From Syntrophobacter fumaroxidans MPOB (GTDB lineage Bacteria > Desulfobacterota > Syntrophobacteria > Syntrophobacterales > Syntrophobacteraceae), in the NCBI RefSeq assembly GCF_000014965.1, contig NC_008554.1:2096001-2160000 (forward strand): a stretch of 64,000 bases of DNA, written 5' to 3'. This document shows positions 28,342 to 37,913 of the stretch, one piece after another. The notes below the pieces were generated by a model that was not told where the DNA came from, did no database searches, and was given only the letters and a program-made list of their open reading frames with translations. Within the stretch, counting starts at the first letter, position 1, and each line of letters begins with the position of its first letter. Made by a program: the position numbers and the translations under genes.

Positions 28342-28511
28342 CAGGAAGTCTCCTCTGGAAGTTCACTTCGGTATCGTTGCGGAACGCCGGTCCGTCGCCG
28401 GTCCATGGAACGCCCGCAGTGGCGCGGTCCGGCCGGGTCGCCGGGAATCCACGATGCTCCCCCCGCATGAGGGACACGTCGGGATCACCCGGCGGTCCTC
28501 GCGCAGGCCCA

Positions 28512-29480
28512 TCAGCCGACGGCGATCAGGTGCCGGAGGCTCATGGAAACCGAAAGCACAAGGGCAAGAAACGATGTCATGTACATGAGCCGGATCATGG
28601 TGTGGTATGCATCGAGCGTCAGGGCGTTGACGTTCTCTCCCAGCAGCGGTTTCTCGACCACCTGCCCGAAGTAGACGTTGGCGCCGCCCAGTTGCACGCC
28701 CATCGCCCCCGCCGCCGCCGCTTCCGGAAACCCGGCGTTGGGGCTCTTCATTTTCCGGGCGTCGCGACGCATGATCCTCCATGCACCGCGCCAATCCAGC
28801 CCGAGGGACGCCGCGGCGCCGACCAGCAGAACCCCGCTCAACCGCGCCGGGATCCAGTTGGCCACGTCGTCGGCGCGGGCGGCGAACCATCCGAAATACC
28901 GGTAACGGTCGTTCATGTATCCCACCATGGAATCCATGGTGCTCACGGCCTTGTAAATCATGCCCCCCAGCGGTCCCCCGACGGCCAGGTAGAACAGCGG
29001 GGCCACGATGCCGTCGGAGACGCTCTCGGAGACCGTTTCGACCAGCGCACGCACGATGTCCCTTTCCTCCAGGTGCGCCGTGTCCCGGCTCACCAGCCGA
29101 CCGAGGCACTCGCGAGCGAGCGGGATGTCGTTGTCCCGGAGCGCCCGCGCCACATGGGAGGATTCCTTGTGGAGGCTGCGCGTGGCCAGCGTCGTGTACG
29201 CGAGCCAGACGACTCCGGCGTGTTCGAGGTAAGGCGGCAGGTGGGTGAGCACACTCACGAAAAGCATCGTTGCCGTCCCCACCAGGGTCACCACCAGCGC
29301 CCAGAAACAGATCCCCGCCAGCCGCTGCAGCAGGGGGGAAGCCTCGGCGTCGTGGAAGATCGCCTCCGCCCGTTGGATCAAGCGGCCGATCCAGCGAACG
29401 GGATGGGGAAGCCATTGGGGATCACCCGCCAGGAGGTCCAGCAGGTATGCGGCGGCCAGTTGCCAGGGCAGGAGCTGCAT
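28512..29480 (-). CDS. cbiB: Adenosylcobinamide-phosphate synthase (membrane)
   Basis: A 322-residue multi-spanning inner-membrane protein that joins adenosylcobyric acid to the aminopropanol phosphate made by CobD. It starts MQLLPWQLAAAYLLDLLAGD followed by PQWLPHPVRWIG, the family signature. It continues with SESVSDGIVAPLFYLAVGGP and SPNAGFPEAAAAGAMGVQLGG. ATG 29480 is chosen because GGAG lies 5 bases upstream and the family motif begins right after it; the open frame upstream to 29609 is not family-like and overlaps the end of cobQ. Confidence 0.92.
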   Translation of the reverse strand: MQLLPWQLAAAYLLDLLAGDPQWLPHPVRWIGRLIQRAEAIFHDAEASPLLQRLAGICFWALVVTLVGTATMLFVSVLTHLPPYLEHAGVVWLAYTTLATRSLHKESSHVARALRDNDIPLARECLGRLVSRDTAHLEERDIVRALVETVSESVSDGIVAPLFYLAVGGPLGGMIYKAVSTMDSMVGYMNDRYRYFGWFAARADDVANWIPARLSGVLLVGAAASLGLDWRGAWRIMRRDARKMKSPNAGFPEAAAAGAMGVQLGGANVYFGQVVEKPLLGENVNALTLDAYHTMIRLMYMTSFLALVLSVSMSLRHLIAVG

Positions 29481-29602
29481 TCTCTCTCCGCAGTGCAGAA
29501 TCGGGACCGTCACCGGGGAGAACGCCACGACGGCCGGACAGGTGAGGATCGCCCCGGGTCCGCTCCCCGACGCACGGGTTCGTTCGACGATTTCGAGACT
29601 GT

Positions 29603-31147
29603 TTACCACAGTCCGATGATCCGGCGGATTCGCTTCACGTCCACGTGTTGTCGGATGTGGTCGGCCAGACGGTCATATTGTTCATTCTTCCAATCCTGGT
29701 AGGAGAAACCGGCGGAGAGGGCGACCCGCGTCTTTCCCGACCGGCTCTTGAGGCCCGCCAGGAAGGCTTTGCGCAGCCCGTCGTTGTCGAAGATGCCGTG
29801 GATGTATGTCCCCCAGGCCCGGCCACCGGGCTGGATCAATCCATCTTCGACCTGAACGGGCAGACCGTCGCGACTCACGATCCGGAACAAGGGCCGTGCA
29901 CCACCCATGGAGGCGCTTCGCCCCATGTGGATCTCGTAGCCGCGCAGGGCATCGTCTTCCGAAACCTCCAGGCCGCTGCCGCCGATATTCAGGGCCGTCA
30001 CCTGGGAAGTCACCTTGTCCTGGAACATCTCCGTTTCCATATCGAGCAGACCGAGTCCGGCGATCTCCCGGATGGAGCTTTCCACTCCGTGAGGATCGCT
30101 CACTCTGAGTCCCATCATCTGGTATCCGCCGCACAACCCGACCACCGTCCCGCCGGATTTGTAAAACGCCACGACGGCTTCGGCCATGCCGTTCTTCCGC
30201 AAAAACGCAAGATCCTCGATGGTGTTCTTGCTCCCCGGCAGAATGACCGCATCGAACCCGAAAACCTGTTCGGGCCGATCGAAATAAAGCAGTTCGACAT
30301 CGGGTTCGTGCTCCAGGCAGTCGAAGTCGGTATAGTTGGAGACGTAGGGAAGCCGCACGACCCCGACCATCAGTGCGTCCTCGGAACCCCGGGTTTCCAC
30401 CCGGCGCGCCCTGCGTCCGAGCGCGACGCTGTCCTCTTCGGGCAGAGCGATATGGTCGAAATGCGGAACCACGCCGAACACCGGAAGTCCCGACCTGGAT
30501 TCCAGGATATCCACACCGCTCGCGAACAGCCGCGGATCGCCCCGCAGTTTGTTGACGATGAACCCGATGGTGCGGTCCCGCTCATCGGGGGTCATCAGCA
30601 TGGTGCTTCCGAGCAGAGCCGCGAATATGCCGCCGCGGTCGATGTCCCCCACCAGGATGCACGGCGCATCGGCCATTTTGGCCATGGCGAGATTCACCAG
30701 GTCGTGCTCCTTGAGGTTCAGCTCGACCGCGCTGCCCGCGCCTTCGAGCACCACTACGTCGTAGCGCGCCGCCAGGCGCTCGTAGCTCTCCCGCACCACC
30801 TCGACCAGGTTTTTCTTGTATTCGTAGTATTCCTGGGCCGAGTAGTTTCCGATGGCCCGGCCGCGCACGATCACCTGCGAGCCCATCTGGGAGGTGGGTT
30901 TGAGCAGGACCGGGTTCATGTCGACATGCGGTTCGATGCCCGCGGCCTCGGCCTGGACCACCTGCGCGCGGCCCATTTCGCCGCCTTCCGGGGTGATGTA
31001 GGAATTGAGCGCCATGTTCTGCGCCTTGAAAGGGGCCACGGAATAGCCGTCCTGTTTCAGAATGCGGCAGAACGCCGCGGCCAGCACGCTCTTACCCACG
31101 TCCGAACCGGTTCCCAGAAACATCAGGGGTCTGGCGCGTCCGATCAT
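29603..31147 (-). CDS. cobQ: Cobyric acid synthase
   Basis: A 514-residue glutamine-dependent enzyme that amidates four side chains of adenosylcobyrinic acid a,c-diamide. The N-terminal synthetase domain starts LMFLGTGSDVGKSVLAAAFC (P-loop). The C-terminal class I-like amidotransferase domain carries the nucleophile in GLCGGYQMMG and the His in YIHGIFDND. Length and order are normal. It lies upstream of cbiB in the same direction and downstream of cbiA. Confidence 0.95.
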   Translation of the reverse strand: MIGRARPLMFLGTGSDVGKSVLAAAFCRILKQDGYSVAPFKAQNMALNSYITPEGGEMGRAQVVQAEAAGIEPHVDMNPVLLKPTSQMGSQVIVRGRAIGNYSAQEYYEYKKNLVEVVRESYERLAARYDVVVLEGAGSAVELNLKEHDLVNLAMAKMADAPCILVGDIDRGGIFAALLGSTMLMTPDERDRTIGFIVNKLRGDPRLFASGVDILESRSGLPVFGVVPHFDHIALPEEDSVALGRRARRVETRGSEDALMVGVVRLPYVSNYTDFDCLEHEPDVELLYFDRPEQVFGFDAVILPGSKNTIEDLAFLRKNGMAEAVVAFYKSGGTVVGLCGGYQMMGLRVSDPHGVESSIREIAGLGLLDMETEMFQDKVTSQVTALNIGGSGLEVSEDDALRGYEIHMGRSASMGGARPLFRIVSRDGLPVQVEDGLIQPGGRAWGTYIHGIFDNDGLRKAFLAGLKSRSGKTRVALSAGFSYQDWKNEQYDRLADHIRQHVDVKRIRRIIGLW

Positions 31148-31335
31148 TTGGATTCCACTTCACCCGGATTGGTCTTGTTCATCCTCACGGCCCATTTCTC
31201 CGCCCGGCGTCCCCGCGACCGCCGCGGAGCGGCACCGGAGATCCCCCGGTGCTTCAAGCACCCTTGGCTATTCTCATGCCGATTCGCCTTCAACACGGCA
31301 GCATTGGGCGATCAAGGGACAAACCCGCCCTTTCC

Positions 31336-32742
31336 CTAAACGCAAGTTCGTCCCAGATACTCCCCGCACCGGCGAACGAAAGCCTCCGGGACCGACGGCT
31401 CGCTTCCCCAGTGCAGATGGACGTAGCTCGCAAGCACGGAGCCCGTCATGTACCCTTCGGAGCGAGCCGCCTGGTGCTTGCGCGCCCGCAGCTCATAAGC
31501 GAATCGCAGGCCGGAAGAGTCCCCGTCATCGGTGATTTCCGAGTAATGAAATTCATGTCCCCGAACGGCCGTACCCGGCTCTCCCAGCAGGCAGGGTTCC
31601 CTCAAAACCACTTCAGTATACCCCAGTGCCTTACGTCTGCTCAACATTCGTGTGCCGAAGGGCAGCAGGCCGGCCATGGGAAATCTTTTTCCGTCCACCG
31701 TGTCGATGAATCGGCCGAGCGTCATGAGGCCGCCGCACTCCGCATGAATCGGCATGCCCGACTTCGCCCCGCTCCGCAGGGATTCCAGGAAGATGCGGCA
31801 TTCGGAAATCCGTTCGGCGAAAAGCTCGGGGTATCCTCCCCCGAGATAAACCCCTCCAACCCCCTTCGGGAAGGTCTCCCCCGCAACCGGCGAGAACAAA
31901 TGCAGCTCGGCACCGGCACGCCTCAGCAGTTCCAGGTTGTCCGGGTAGTAGAAGCAGAAAGCGGCATCGCGGGGCACTGCAATAAGTACGGGCCGCACCG
32001 GATCGGAGCGTCTCTTTTCAGGACCGAAGCGCTCGGGAAATCCTTCCCGGCACGTGGACCGCGACAGGACCAGGTCGAGGTCCACGTTGCGCTCCACGAG
32101 ATCGACCAGCGTATCCCGCCAGGTCCGATCAAGAGGGGTTTCATCGACCGTCACCAGCCCGAGGTGCCGCTCCGGAATCCGGATGATCTCCTCCCTGGGG
32201 ATGCCGCCCAACACGGGGACGTCCGGGATGCCCGTCGACATCGCTTCCTTCAGGTATTCCAGGTGGCCTTCTCCCCCGATCCGGTTGAATATGACTCCAG
32301 CCAGCGAAAGCATCGGGTCGAAATCCCGGAAGCCCTTGATCAGCGCCGCCGCGCTGCGTGCCATGCTGCGCGCGTCCACCACCAGTACCACGGGGATGTC
32401 CAGCCACTTGGCCATTTCGGCGCTGCTTCCCGCTTCCGTCAGCCCGTCGTATCCATCGTAGAGCCCCATCACTCCCTCGACGACGGCCACGTCCGCCTCC
32501 CCGAGGAGCCTGCCGAAAAGCGCCCGGTTGTAGGACCTGCTGAGCATCCATCCATCCAGGTTGCGCGACTCCGTCCCGCAAATTCGAGTGTGGAACCCGG
32601 GATCGATGAAGTCGGGCCCCACCTTGAAGGGTTGGACCTGAAACCCGCGGCTTTTCATGGCCGCCATGACGCCGACGGCGACGGTGGTTTTGCCGCAGCC
32701 GCTCTGCGTTCCGGCAATCATGAAGGCTTGCTTTCTGTTCAT
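31336..32742 (-). CDS. cbiA: Cobyrinate a,c-diamide synthase
   Basis: A 468-residue glutamine amidotransferase forming the a,c-diamide of cobyrinic acid, the step before CobQ. The ATP-binding N-terminus is FMIAGTQSGCGKTTVAVGVM. The C-terminal amidotransferase domain has GGVYLGGGYPELFAERIS, the nucleophile in HAECGGLMTLG and the His in SYVHLHWGSEP. ATG 32742 begins the conserved domain and has only a weak upstream site; the frame is open further upstream without family resemblance. With cobalt inserted early (anaerobic pathway) the symbol cbiA is preferred, but cobB is equivalent. Confidence 0.94.
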   Translation of the reverse strand: MNRKQAFMIAGTQSGCGKTTVAVGVMAAMKSRGFQVQPFKVGPDFIDPGFHTRICGTESRNLDGWMLSRSYNRALFGRLLGEADVAVVEGVMGLYDGYDGLTEAGSSAEMAKWLDIPVVLVVDARSMARSAAALIKGFRDFDPMLSLAGVIFNRIGGEGHLEYLKEAMSTGIPDVPVLGGIPREEIIRIPERHLGLVTVDETPLDRTWRDTLVDLVERNVDLDLVLSRSTCREGFPERFGPEKRRSDPVRPVLIAVPRDAAFCFYYPDNLELLRRAGAELHLFSPVAGETFPKGVGGVYLGGGYPELFAERISECRIFLESLRSGAKSGMPIHAECGGLMTLGRFIDTVDGKRFPMAGLLPFGTRMLSRRKALGYTEVVLREPCLLGEPGTAVRGHEFHYSEITDDGDSSGLRFAYELRARKHQAARSEGYMTGSVLASYVHLHWGSEPSVPEAFVRRCGEYLGRTCV

Positions 32743-32846
32743 GGGTACACCCGTAACACGTGACTTGGATGATCGGCAGCACGAAATCTCGGAGCCGGCG
32801 CCCGGCGCCGAACCGCCCCGATGGATGGGCGAGCCGCGCCGCGCCC

Positions 32847-35800
32847 CTAATCCGCCGACTTCCGGTGCAGGTTGAATGCGGTCAGGTAAACGTAAATCTC
32901 CACTTCCCCTTCTTCGACGCCTCTGAGCCGGGCCCACATTTGACGATACGCCGCCAACTGGGGAGCATAGCGCTCCAACTCCCTCCGGCAGAGCGTTTCC
33001 GCCGATTCCCCGGCCTTCCCGCGAGAGGTCTTGTAGTCGATCAGGCGCCATCTGCCGTCGAGATACGCCGCGAGGTCGATTTTGCCCGAGAGGAGTTCCC
33101 GGGGATCATGGAGACTCTCCAGGGAATATTCGACGAAAAGCAGGTCCGGGGGAAGAGCGAAGCACGGACTGAGCCAGGGGTCCTCAAGACAGCGCTCCAC
33201 TTCCGCCAGGACGGAACGGGCCGTCTCCCCCGCCCCCTCGGCATCCATCCCTTCCCTGCCGAGCCGGGAACGGATCGCCTCGATGGAGGGCAGTTTCCGC
33301 CCGCAGGCAAAATCCGCCAGCAAACGATGGACGAGGGTGCCTCGAAGACGCGGCAAGGTTTCCGGAGATTCCCACGGAGCGGAGGGCTCAAAATCCTCCT
33401 CGCCCTCTTCTTCGTCGTACGGGAGTGCGAGCGACGACGGGCTGGTGATTCTGAAGAGGGGCCGCTCGCGCTCGAACGCCGCCGGGTGAATCTCCACCGG
33501 TTCGTACGTTTCCGCTGCGCCGGCGGGAGGCTTCGACGGCGCCGGTTCGACGAGAACCCGAAGCGCGTCCCCCCCGGCGCTCCATTCCCGACGCCAGGCG
33601 GCAGGGACCTCCCCGCCTTCGGAACCCTCGGGAAGTGAGAAGCCTTGAGCCCCAGGCGATTCGGAGAAGTCGAAATGCTCGTTCAGCCATGCAAGGGGAC
33701 ACTTTGGCGGAAAAATCAACTCTTCGCTGCTCTTCCTCAGGGGAACAACGCCGCTCAAGTGGAGCCGGGTTCGGGATCGCGTCACCGCCACGTAGAAGAG
33801 ACGTTTCGCCTCCCCCCACGCGCGATCCGCCTGCAGGCGCGCAAGCCACGAAAAGAGCGGATCGGGCTCCCCCTTCAGCCGGTCGGGGTGGGCTGCGAGC
33901 AGGAAAAGCTCGCCCGATCCCGGCACGCGTTCGAGCAGATACGGCTGCTGGGAGCTTCTCTGCCGAACGACCGGGTTCCAATCCAGAAACGGCAGGTACA
34001 CGGAATCGAATTCCAGGCCCTTGGCGCGGTGCACCGTCATGACCGACACCCCGGATCGCGCCGTTTCCGGGTCCACCGGCTCGTATGCGTTTTCCAGGAG
34101 CTCTTCGAGGCGCCGGAGTGTCTCGACCGGTTCGTGCGTTTCCGCCTCCCGGATCAGCTGAAAGAAGCGACGGCAGCATGCCAGGCCGCGGCCGCCCCAG
34201 CGTTGCGAAACGATGCGCGCGCCGCCCAGGTCGAGCCAGGCGATTTCCATGACATCCGCGAGCGGTTCGTGGCCGAGATGCCGTCTGGCCGCCTCCAGGC
34301 CATTCCAGAAGCCCGCAACCCGTTCGTCCTTCTGTGCAAAGGACCGGATCTTCTCGACCCAGGAATCCCCGGTTTCGAGGGAAACGGCGTAAAGATCGTC
34401 GAACCCCAGCACCAGCCAGGGACTGTGAAGCTGCGAAGCCCAGGCGAGATCGTCATGGGGCAACACCAGGGCGCGGCACAGCTGCCGGAGATACTTCACC
34501 TCCGGGCGTTCCAGGAGCTTCAGCCCCTCGGCCACCTGGACGGGAACTTTCCAGCGTTGAAAGGCTTCCAGGTAGGTCGCCAGGTGCGTTCTCGCAAACA
34601 GCAGGACACCGATTCGCGTGTCCGGACTTTCCCTGGTTTCCTCCCAGACGTTCCGGGCCAGCCACTCCGCCTCCCGCCGCCGCGCCGCGGCCGGAGCCGG
34701 CCAGCCGTTGAAGAGCGCCAGCTCCGGAGGTTCCGGGCATTCCACCGGGCGGGTGGCGGGGGAAGCAACGGACGGAATGAACGGGACTTCATCGATCTCC
34801 GGCCTGGGGTCTCTCATTACCGTTTGTCCGAACAGCCCGTTGGCCCATTGGATGAGGTGAGGCTGAGAGCGGAAATTGGTGCTGAGAACGAGCGACTCCA
34901 GCGGAAGCCGTCGGTGTTCGTCGATGGGCAATCCGTTCTTGGCTTCGGTGAACAGCATCACCTCTGCCTTGCGGAACGCATAGATCGACTGTTTCGGATC
35001 GCCCACCACGAACAGCGTTTTTGCGTCGCCGGCCTCCCAGCCTTCGAACAAGTGCCGCAGCAGTCGCCACTGCTGACGGCTCGTATCCTGGAATTCGTCC
35101 ACGAGCACGTGCCTTACCCGGTGATCGAGCAGAAGCTGGAGGTCTGAGGGCCGGACCTGGTCGAACAACCTCAGGGCCGCCATTTCAAGGGCCGAAAAAT
35201 CGAGGAGCCGGCGGCTGCGGCAGCGTTCGTCATAGGCCTCGATGATCGCGTGAAGCAGGAGAATGAGGTCGAAGAGCGTCTCCGCATCCGGCCTGGATGC
35301 CTCCTTGACGGGGAGTTCCCGGATGCGGTGCAGCCGGTCGGCGGTATCTCCCTCCAGTTCCCGGACCAAGTTGCACCATGGCGTTTTCCCGAACCCTGAA
35401 TAGAAACCGCTCGCAGGACCGAAGCTCTTCCTCGGCGCACCGGCTTTCGTGAGCAGCGCATCGGCAATGCGCCGCCACTGGGGCAGTTCTTCCCACGTCG
35501 CCCCGGGCACCGGGCGGGGAAGCTCCGTGCCGGCCGAGGCTCCCCGGTTTTCGAGATCCTCGATAAAGGAACCCCAGGCCTTCCCCAGAGGGCTCCCTGC
35601 AAACGCGCCGCGCAACGCCCTGAGCTCGACTTCAACCAGCTCCCGGACGGCCCGTGCGGCGTAGTCCTCGGTCCGCGTTCGGTCAAGTGCCGCCGTCAGG
35701 TCGTAGAGGACCTCCCGGCGTTGCATCAGGCCCTCCATCTCCGCGGCCAGCAGCCACCAGGAATTGTTCAGGTAGAGCAGCCGGCTTTCCAGGGCCGTGC

Positions 35801-36335
35801 GGCAGGGATCCTCAGGCCGGCGGAGCGCAACCTCCCGCAGTGTATCGTCGATCACTTCCCGGAGGAAAAAGGTCTGCTCCGGCTCCGCCATCAGGGTCGA
35901 GCCGGGTGCGATGCCCGCTTCGAGGGGGGCCTGGGCCGCCAGCGCATGGCAGAACGAATGGAAGGTCTGAATGCGCAGCAACTCGCCTCCCATGAGGAGC
36001 GGTTCGTGGGCTTGGTGGCGTGCCAGTGCCTTCGCGGCGGCATCGAGCAGTTCGCCGTCCGGCTCGGCCTCGGGACGCTCGCCGCGCTTCGCGCGCTGCA
36101 AATATCGGCACACCCTTTCCCGCATTTCGCTCGCGGCCTTGTTGGTAAACGTCATGGCCAGGATCTGCTGCGGGTGTTCCACCAGGCCGAGCAGACGCAG
36201 GAAACGGGCGGTGAGCAGGAACGTCTTGCCGGAACCGGCCGGGGCTTCGAGATGAAAGCTCCCGGACGGATCGAGAGACCGCGCACGTTGTTCGGCATCG
36301 GACAGTGCTCCGAAGACTGCCCCCTTTGCACGCAT
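32847..36335 (-). CDS. AddA/RecB-like UvrD-family helicase with C-terminal RecB nuclease domain
   Basis: A 1162-residue superfamily 1 helicase-nuclease for double-strand break processing. It has the P-loop LEAPAGSGKTFLL, motif II LVDEFQDTS, VVGDPKQSIYAFRKAEV, TVHRAKGLEFDSVYLP, and VAVTRSRTRL. The C-terminal PD-(D/E)XK nuclease domain has GTLVHRLLADF, GKIDLAAY and LIDYKTS. ATG 36335 is preferred: GGAG lies 7 bases upstream, while the longer alternative would need a TTG at 36413. AddA normally pairs with AddB; the gene that should precede it is absent, and the neighbouring Hsp20 genes run the other way. Confidence 0.88.
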   Translation of the reverse strand: MRAKGAVFGALSDAEQRARSLDPSGSFHLEAPAGSGKTFLLTARFLRLLGLVEHPQQILAMTFTNKAASEMRERVCRYLQRAKRGERPEAEPDGELLDAAAKALARHQAHEPLLMGGELLRIQTFHSFCHALAAQAPLEAGIAPGSTLMAEPEQTFFLREVIDDTLREVALRRPEDPCRTALESRLLYLNNSWWLLAAEMEGLMQRREVLYDLTAALDRTRTEDYAARAVRELVEVELRALRGAFAGSPLGKAWGSFIEDLENRGASAGTELPRPVPGATWEELPQWRRIADALLTKAGAPRKSFGPASGFYSGFGKTPWCNLVRELEGDTADRLHRIRELPVKEASRPDAETLFDLILLLHAIIEAYDERCRSRRLLDFSALEMAALRLFDQVRPSDLQLLLDHRVRHVLVDEFQDTSRQQWRLLRHLFEGWEAGDAKTLFVVGDPKQSIYAFRKAEVMLFTEAKNGLPIDEHRRLPLESLVLSTNFRSQPHLIQWANGLFGQTVMRDPRPEIDEVPFIPSVASPATRPVECPEPPELALFNGWPAPAAARRREAEWLARNVWEETRESPDTRIGVLLFARTHLATYLEAFQRWKVPVQVAEGLKLLERPEVKYLRQLCRALVLPHDDLAWASQLHSPWLVLGFDDLYAVSLETGDSWVEKIRSFAQKDERVAGFWNGLEAARRHLGHEPLADVMEIAWLDLGGARIVSQRWGGRGLACCRRFFQLIREAETHEPVETLRRLEELLENAYEPVDPETARSGVSVMTVHRAKGLEFDSVYLPFLDWNPVVRQRSSQQPYLLERVPGSGELFLLAAHPDRLKGEPDPLFSWLARLQADRAWGEAKRLFYVAVTRSRTRLHLSGVVPLRKSSEELIFPPKCPLAWLNEHFDFSESPGAQGFSLPEGSEGGEVPAAWRREWSAGGDALRVLVEPAPSKPPAGAAETYEPVEIHPAAFERERPLFRITSPSSLALPYDEEEGEEDFEPSAPWESPETLPRLRGTLVHRLLADFACGRKLPSIEAIRSRLGREGMDAEGAGETARSVLAEVERCLEDPWLSPCFALPPDLLFVEYSLESLHDPRELLSGKIDLAAYLDGRWRLIDYKTSRGKAGESAETLCRRELERYAPQLAAYRQMWARLRGVEEGEVEIYVYLTAFNLHRKSAD

Positions 36336-36537
36336 TTCGCTGCTCCACGCGATTGCTTCGAGACGATTCGCCTTCACCGGCGCGAGTGCCGGTGTTTGTT
36401 CCCGGACGCGCAACAGCGCTCCGAACCGGGAACCTTCCCTGGAACCAGCCTCGATTTTTAGACGCCGCTTTGAGAAATGTCAATGCAGGAACCTGCAAAC
36501 CGCTTTGTACCGCTTGTCCTTGTTGCAGCAAAGCGGC

Positions 36538-36566
36538 TTGACAGTATTCAAGGGAAATATTAGTTT
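36538..36566 (+). promoter_or_regulatory. Predicted sigma-70 promoter of the hsp20 pair
   Basis: TTGACA (36538-36543), a 17-base spacer, then TAGTTT (36561-36566), about 50 bp upstream of the first hsp20 start. The -35 is perfect and the -10 weak. I saw no sigma-32 consensus or CIRCE element. Confidence 0.45.
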
Positions 36567-36615
36567 CCATGCACAACCCCAATAGCTTGTTTTTTCATAG
36601 GAAAGGAGGGTAGAT

Positions 36616-37074
36616 ATGGCAGTGATCCGCTGGTACGATCGCCCTGAATCCACTCCTCGGGCGGGCCAGGCGATGGAGCGGTTACAGAGGGAAGTGAACC
36701 GTATTTTCTCGGATTTTTCCGGCCGGGGAGGATCTCTGCGGGCCGCGGTTTTTCCGCCCATCAACGTGAGCGAGGACGAGGAGAACCTGTACATCCGCGC
36801 CGAGCTCCCGGGGATTCAGGCCGCGGACATGGAAGTCTCCGTCGAAGGGGATGCCCTGATGATTCGAGGCGAACGCAAGCTGGACAAGACCGGGGAGGGT
36901 GTCAATTACCATCGCCGGGAACGGGAGGGCGGCAGTTTTCGCCGCATCGTGGCATTGCCTGTCAGGATCGATCCCGAGGGCGTCAGCGCGGTCTGCCGGA
37001 ACGGAGTCCTCTCGATCGTCCTGCCCAAGGCGCGGGAAGCGCTCCCCAAACAGATCACAGTCAAATCCGACTGA
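36616..37074 (+). CDS. Hsp20/alpha-crystallin small heat-shock protein (first of a tandem pair)
   Basis: A 152-residue ATP-independent holdase. The alpha-crystallin domain (about 45-150) runs from PPINVSEDEENLYIRAELPG to NGVLSIVLPKAREALPKQI; the A-x-x-NGVL signature is VCRNGVLSIVLPK. ATG 36616 follows GGAGGG. The product shares the fold but limited sequence with the next gene, so the pair may form mixed or functionally distinct oligomers. Confidence 0.93.
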   Translation: MAVIRWYDRPESTPRAGQAMERLQREVNRIFSDFSGRGGSLRAAVFPPINVSEDEENLYIRAELPGIQAADMEVSVEGDALMIRGERKLDKTGEGVNYHRREREGGSFRRIVALPVRIDPEGVSAVCRNGVLSIVLPKAREALPKQITVKSD

Positions 37075-37136
37075 GAGCCCGGGCACGGCTGTGCCGTGAT
37101 CCGATGCGCTTCGGCATAGTGAGGAGGGTTGGTAAC

Positions 37137-37535
37137 ATGACCGAAAAGGAAATGCAGGCCAGAGAAAAGGTTGAGCACAAGGCGGAAGGAGAGAGCACCC
37201 GCGATCTGCCGCTTTTCATTCCCGCCGTGGACATTTACGAATCGGACGACGCACTCACCCTCGTCGCCGATATGCCCGGAGTCTCCGCGGAAAACGTCAC
37301 CATCGACGTGCGCGACAATCAACTCACCGTTCGCGGCTCGATCGATCTCCCGGACACAAAGGAGCGCCTGCTCGCCCAGGAATACGAAATTGGAGATTAC
37401 TACCGCCAGTTCGCGCTGGGAAGAACCATAGACCAGGCCAGGATAGAAGCCGCGATAAAGGATGGGGTCCTGACCCTGACCTTGCCCAAGGCCGACATCA
37501 ACAAGCCGCGCAAGATTACCGTCAAAACCGGGTGA
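37137..37535 (+). CDS. Hsp20/alpha-crystallin small heat-shock protein (second of the pair)
   Basis: A 132-residue Hsp20. The short charged N-terminus (TEKEMQAREKVEHKAEGE) precedes an alpha-crystallin domain from PAVDIYESDDALTLVADMPG to KDGVLTLTLPKADINKPRKI. ATG 37137 is chosen for GGAGG 9 bases upstream. It lies 62 bp after the first hsp20 and ends just before a strong terminator, so the two form a bicistronic heat-shock operon. Confidence 0.93.
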   Translation: MTEKEMQAREKVEHKAEGESTRDLPLFIPAVDIYESDDALTLVADMPGVSAENVTIDVRDNQLTVRGSIDLPDTKERLLAQEYEIGDYYRQFALGRTIDQARIEAAIKDGVLTLTLPKADINKPRKITVKTG

Positions 37536-37557
37536 GCACGGCAATTCGCCTTTCAGC

Positions 37558-37590
37558 GCCGGTCGACCGTCCTTTGACCGGCTTTTTTTT
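37558..37590 (+). terminator. Rho-independent terminator of the hsp20 operon
   Basis: A 7-bp stem GCCGGTC/GACCGGC (37558-37564, 37576-37582) followed by eight T (37583-37590), starting 23 bp after the hsp20 stop. The rest of the gap to 37913 holds a 16-bp direct repeat (CCCGCGCAGCCACGGC at 37619-37634 and 37681-37696) and the solitary RAYT-type repeat at 37875. Confidence 0.88.
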
Positions 37591-37874
37591 CCACGTGGCC
37601 CGCCGGGGGAGCCCGTCCCCCGCGCAGCCACGGCGGCATCCCGGGCCATCGCGAACCTGACCGACAACCGTCGCCCGTCGCCCGCGCAGCCACGGCCGAA
37701 GCCCCCCGGACCGTGCGGTTACATGGTGAGTAGAAATCAAGCGGCCTCGAGTTGCGTCGCCGGGGGACGATTTTCGTCATTCAAGGGTGCCCCGGGAAGG
37801 GCAATTTGTGTGATAATATCCTCGACCTGAAGTATTTTCATCGTTCGTTGTGAGCCGCCGGTTCATGGAGAAAT

Positions 37875-37898
37875 GTGAAAAGTGTAGGTTTGACCCCA
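37875..37898 (+). repeat. Solitary copy of the RAYT terminal repeat in the leader of the radical SAM gene
   Basis: The 24 bases at 37875-37898 (GTGAAAAGTGTAGG followed by TTTGACCCCA) are identical to the terminal inverted repeats of the transposase at 44360-45298. With its upstream bases it matches the left terminus over about 29 bases (37870-37898). It lies 16 bp before the radical SAM start codon. Confidence 0.8.
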
Positions 37899-37913
37899 TG
37901 AGAGAGGGAAACC

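Noticed and set aside
27212-32846. Cobalamin riboswitch near the cobalamin genes
   Set aside because: The short gaps (41-188 bp) are too small, and I saw no B12-box-like sequence.
32743-33051. N-terminal extension of cbiA
   Set aside because: The frame overlaps the AddA-like gene and is Gly/Arg-rich without family resemblance; the P-loop domain begins at 32742.
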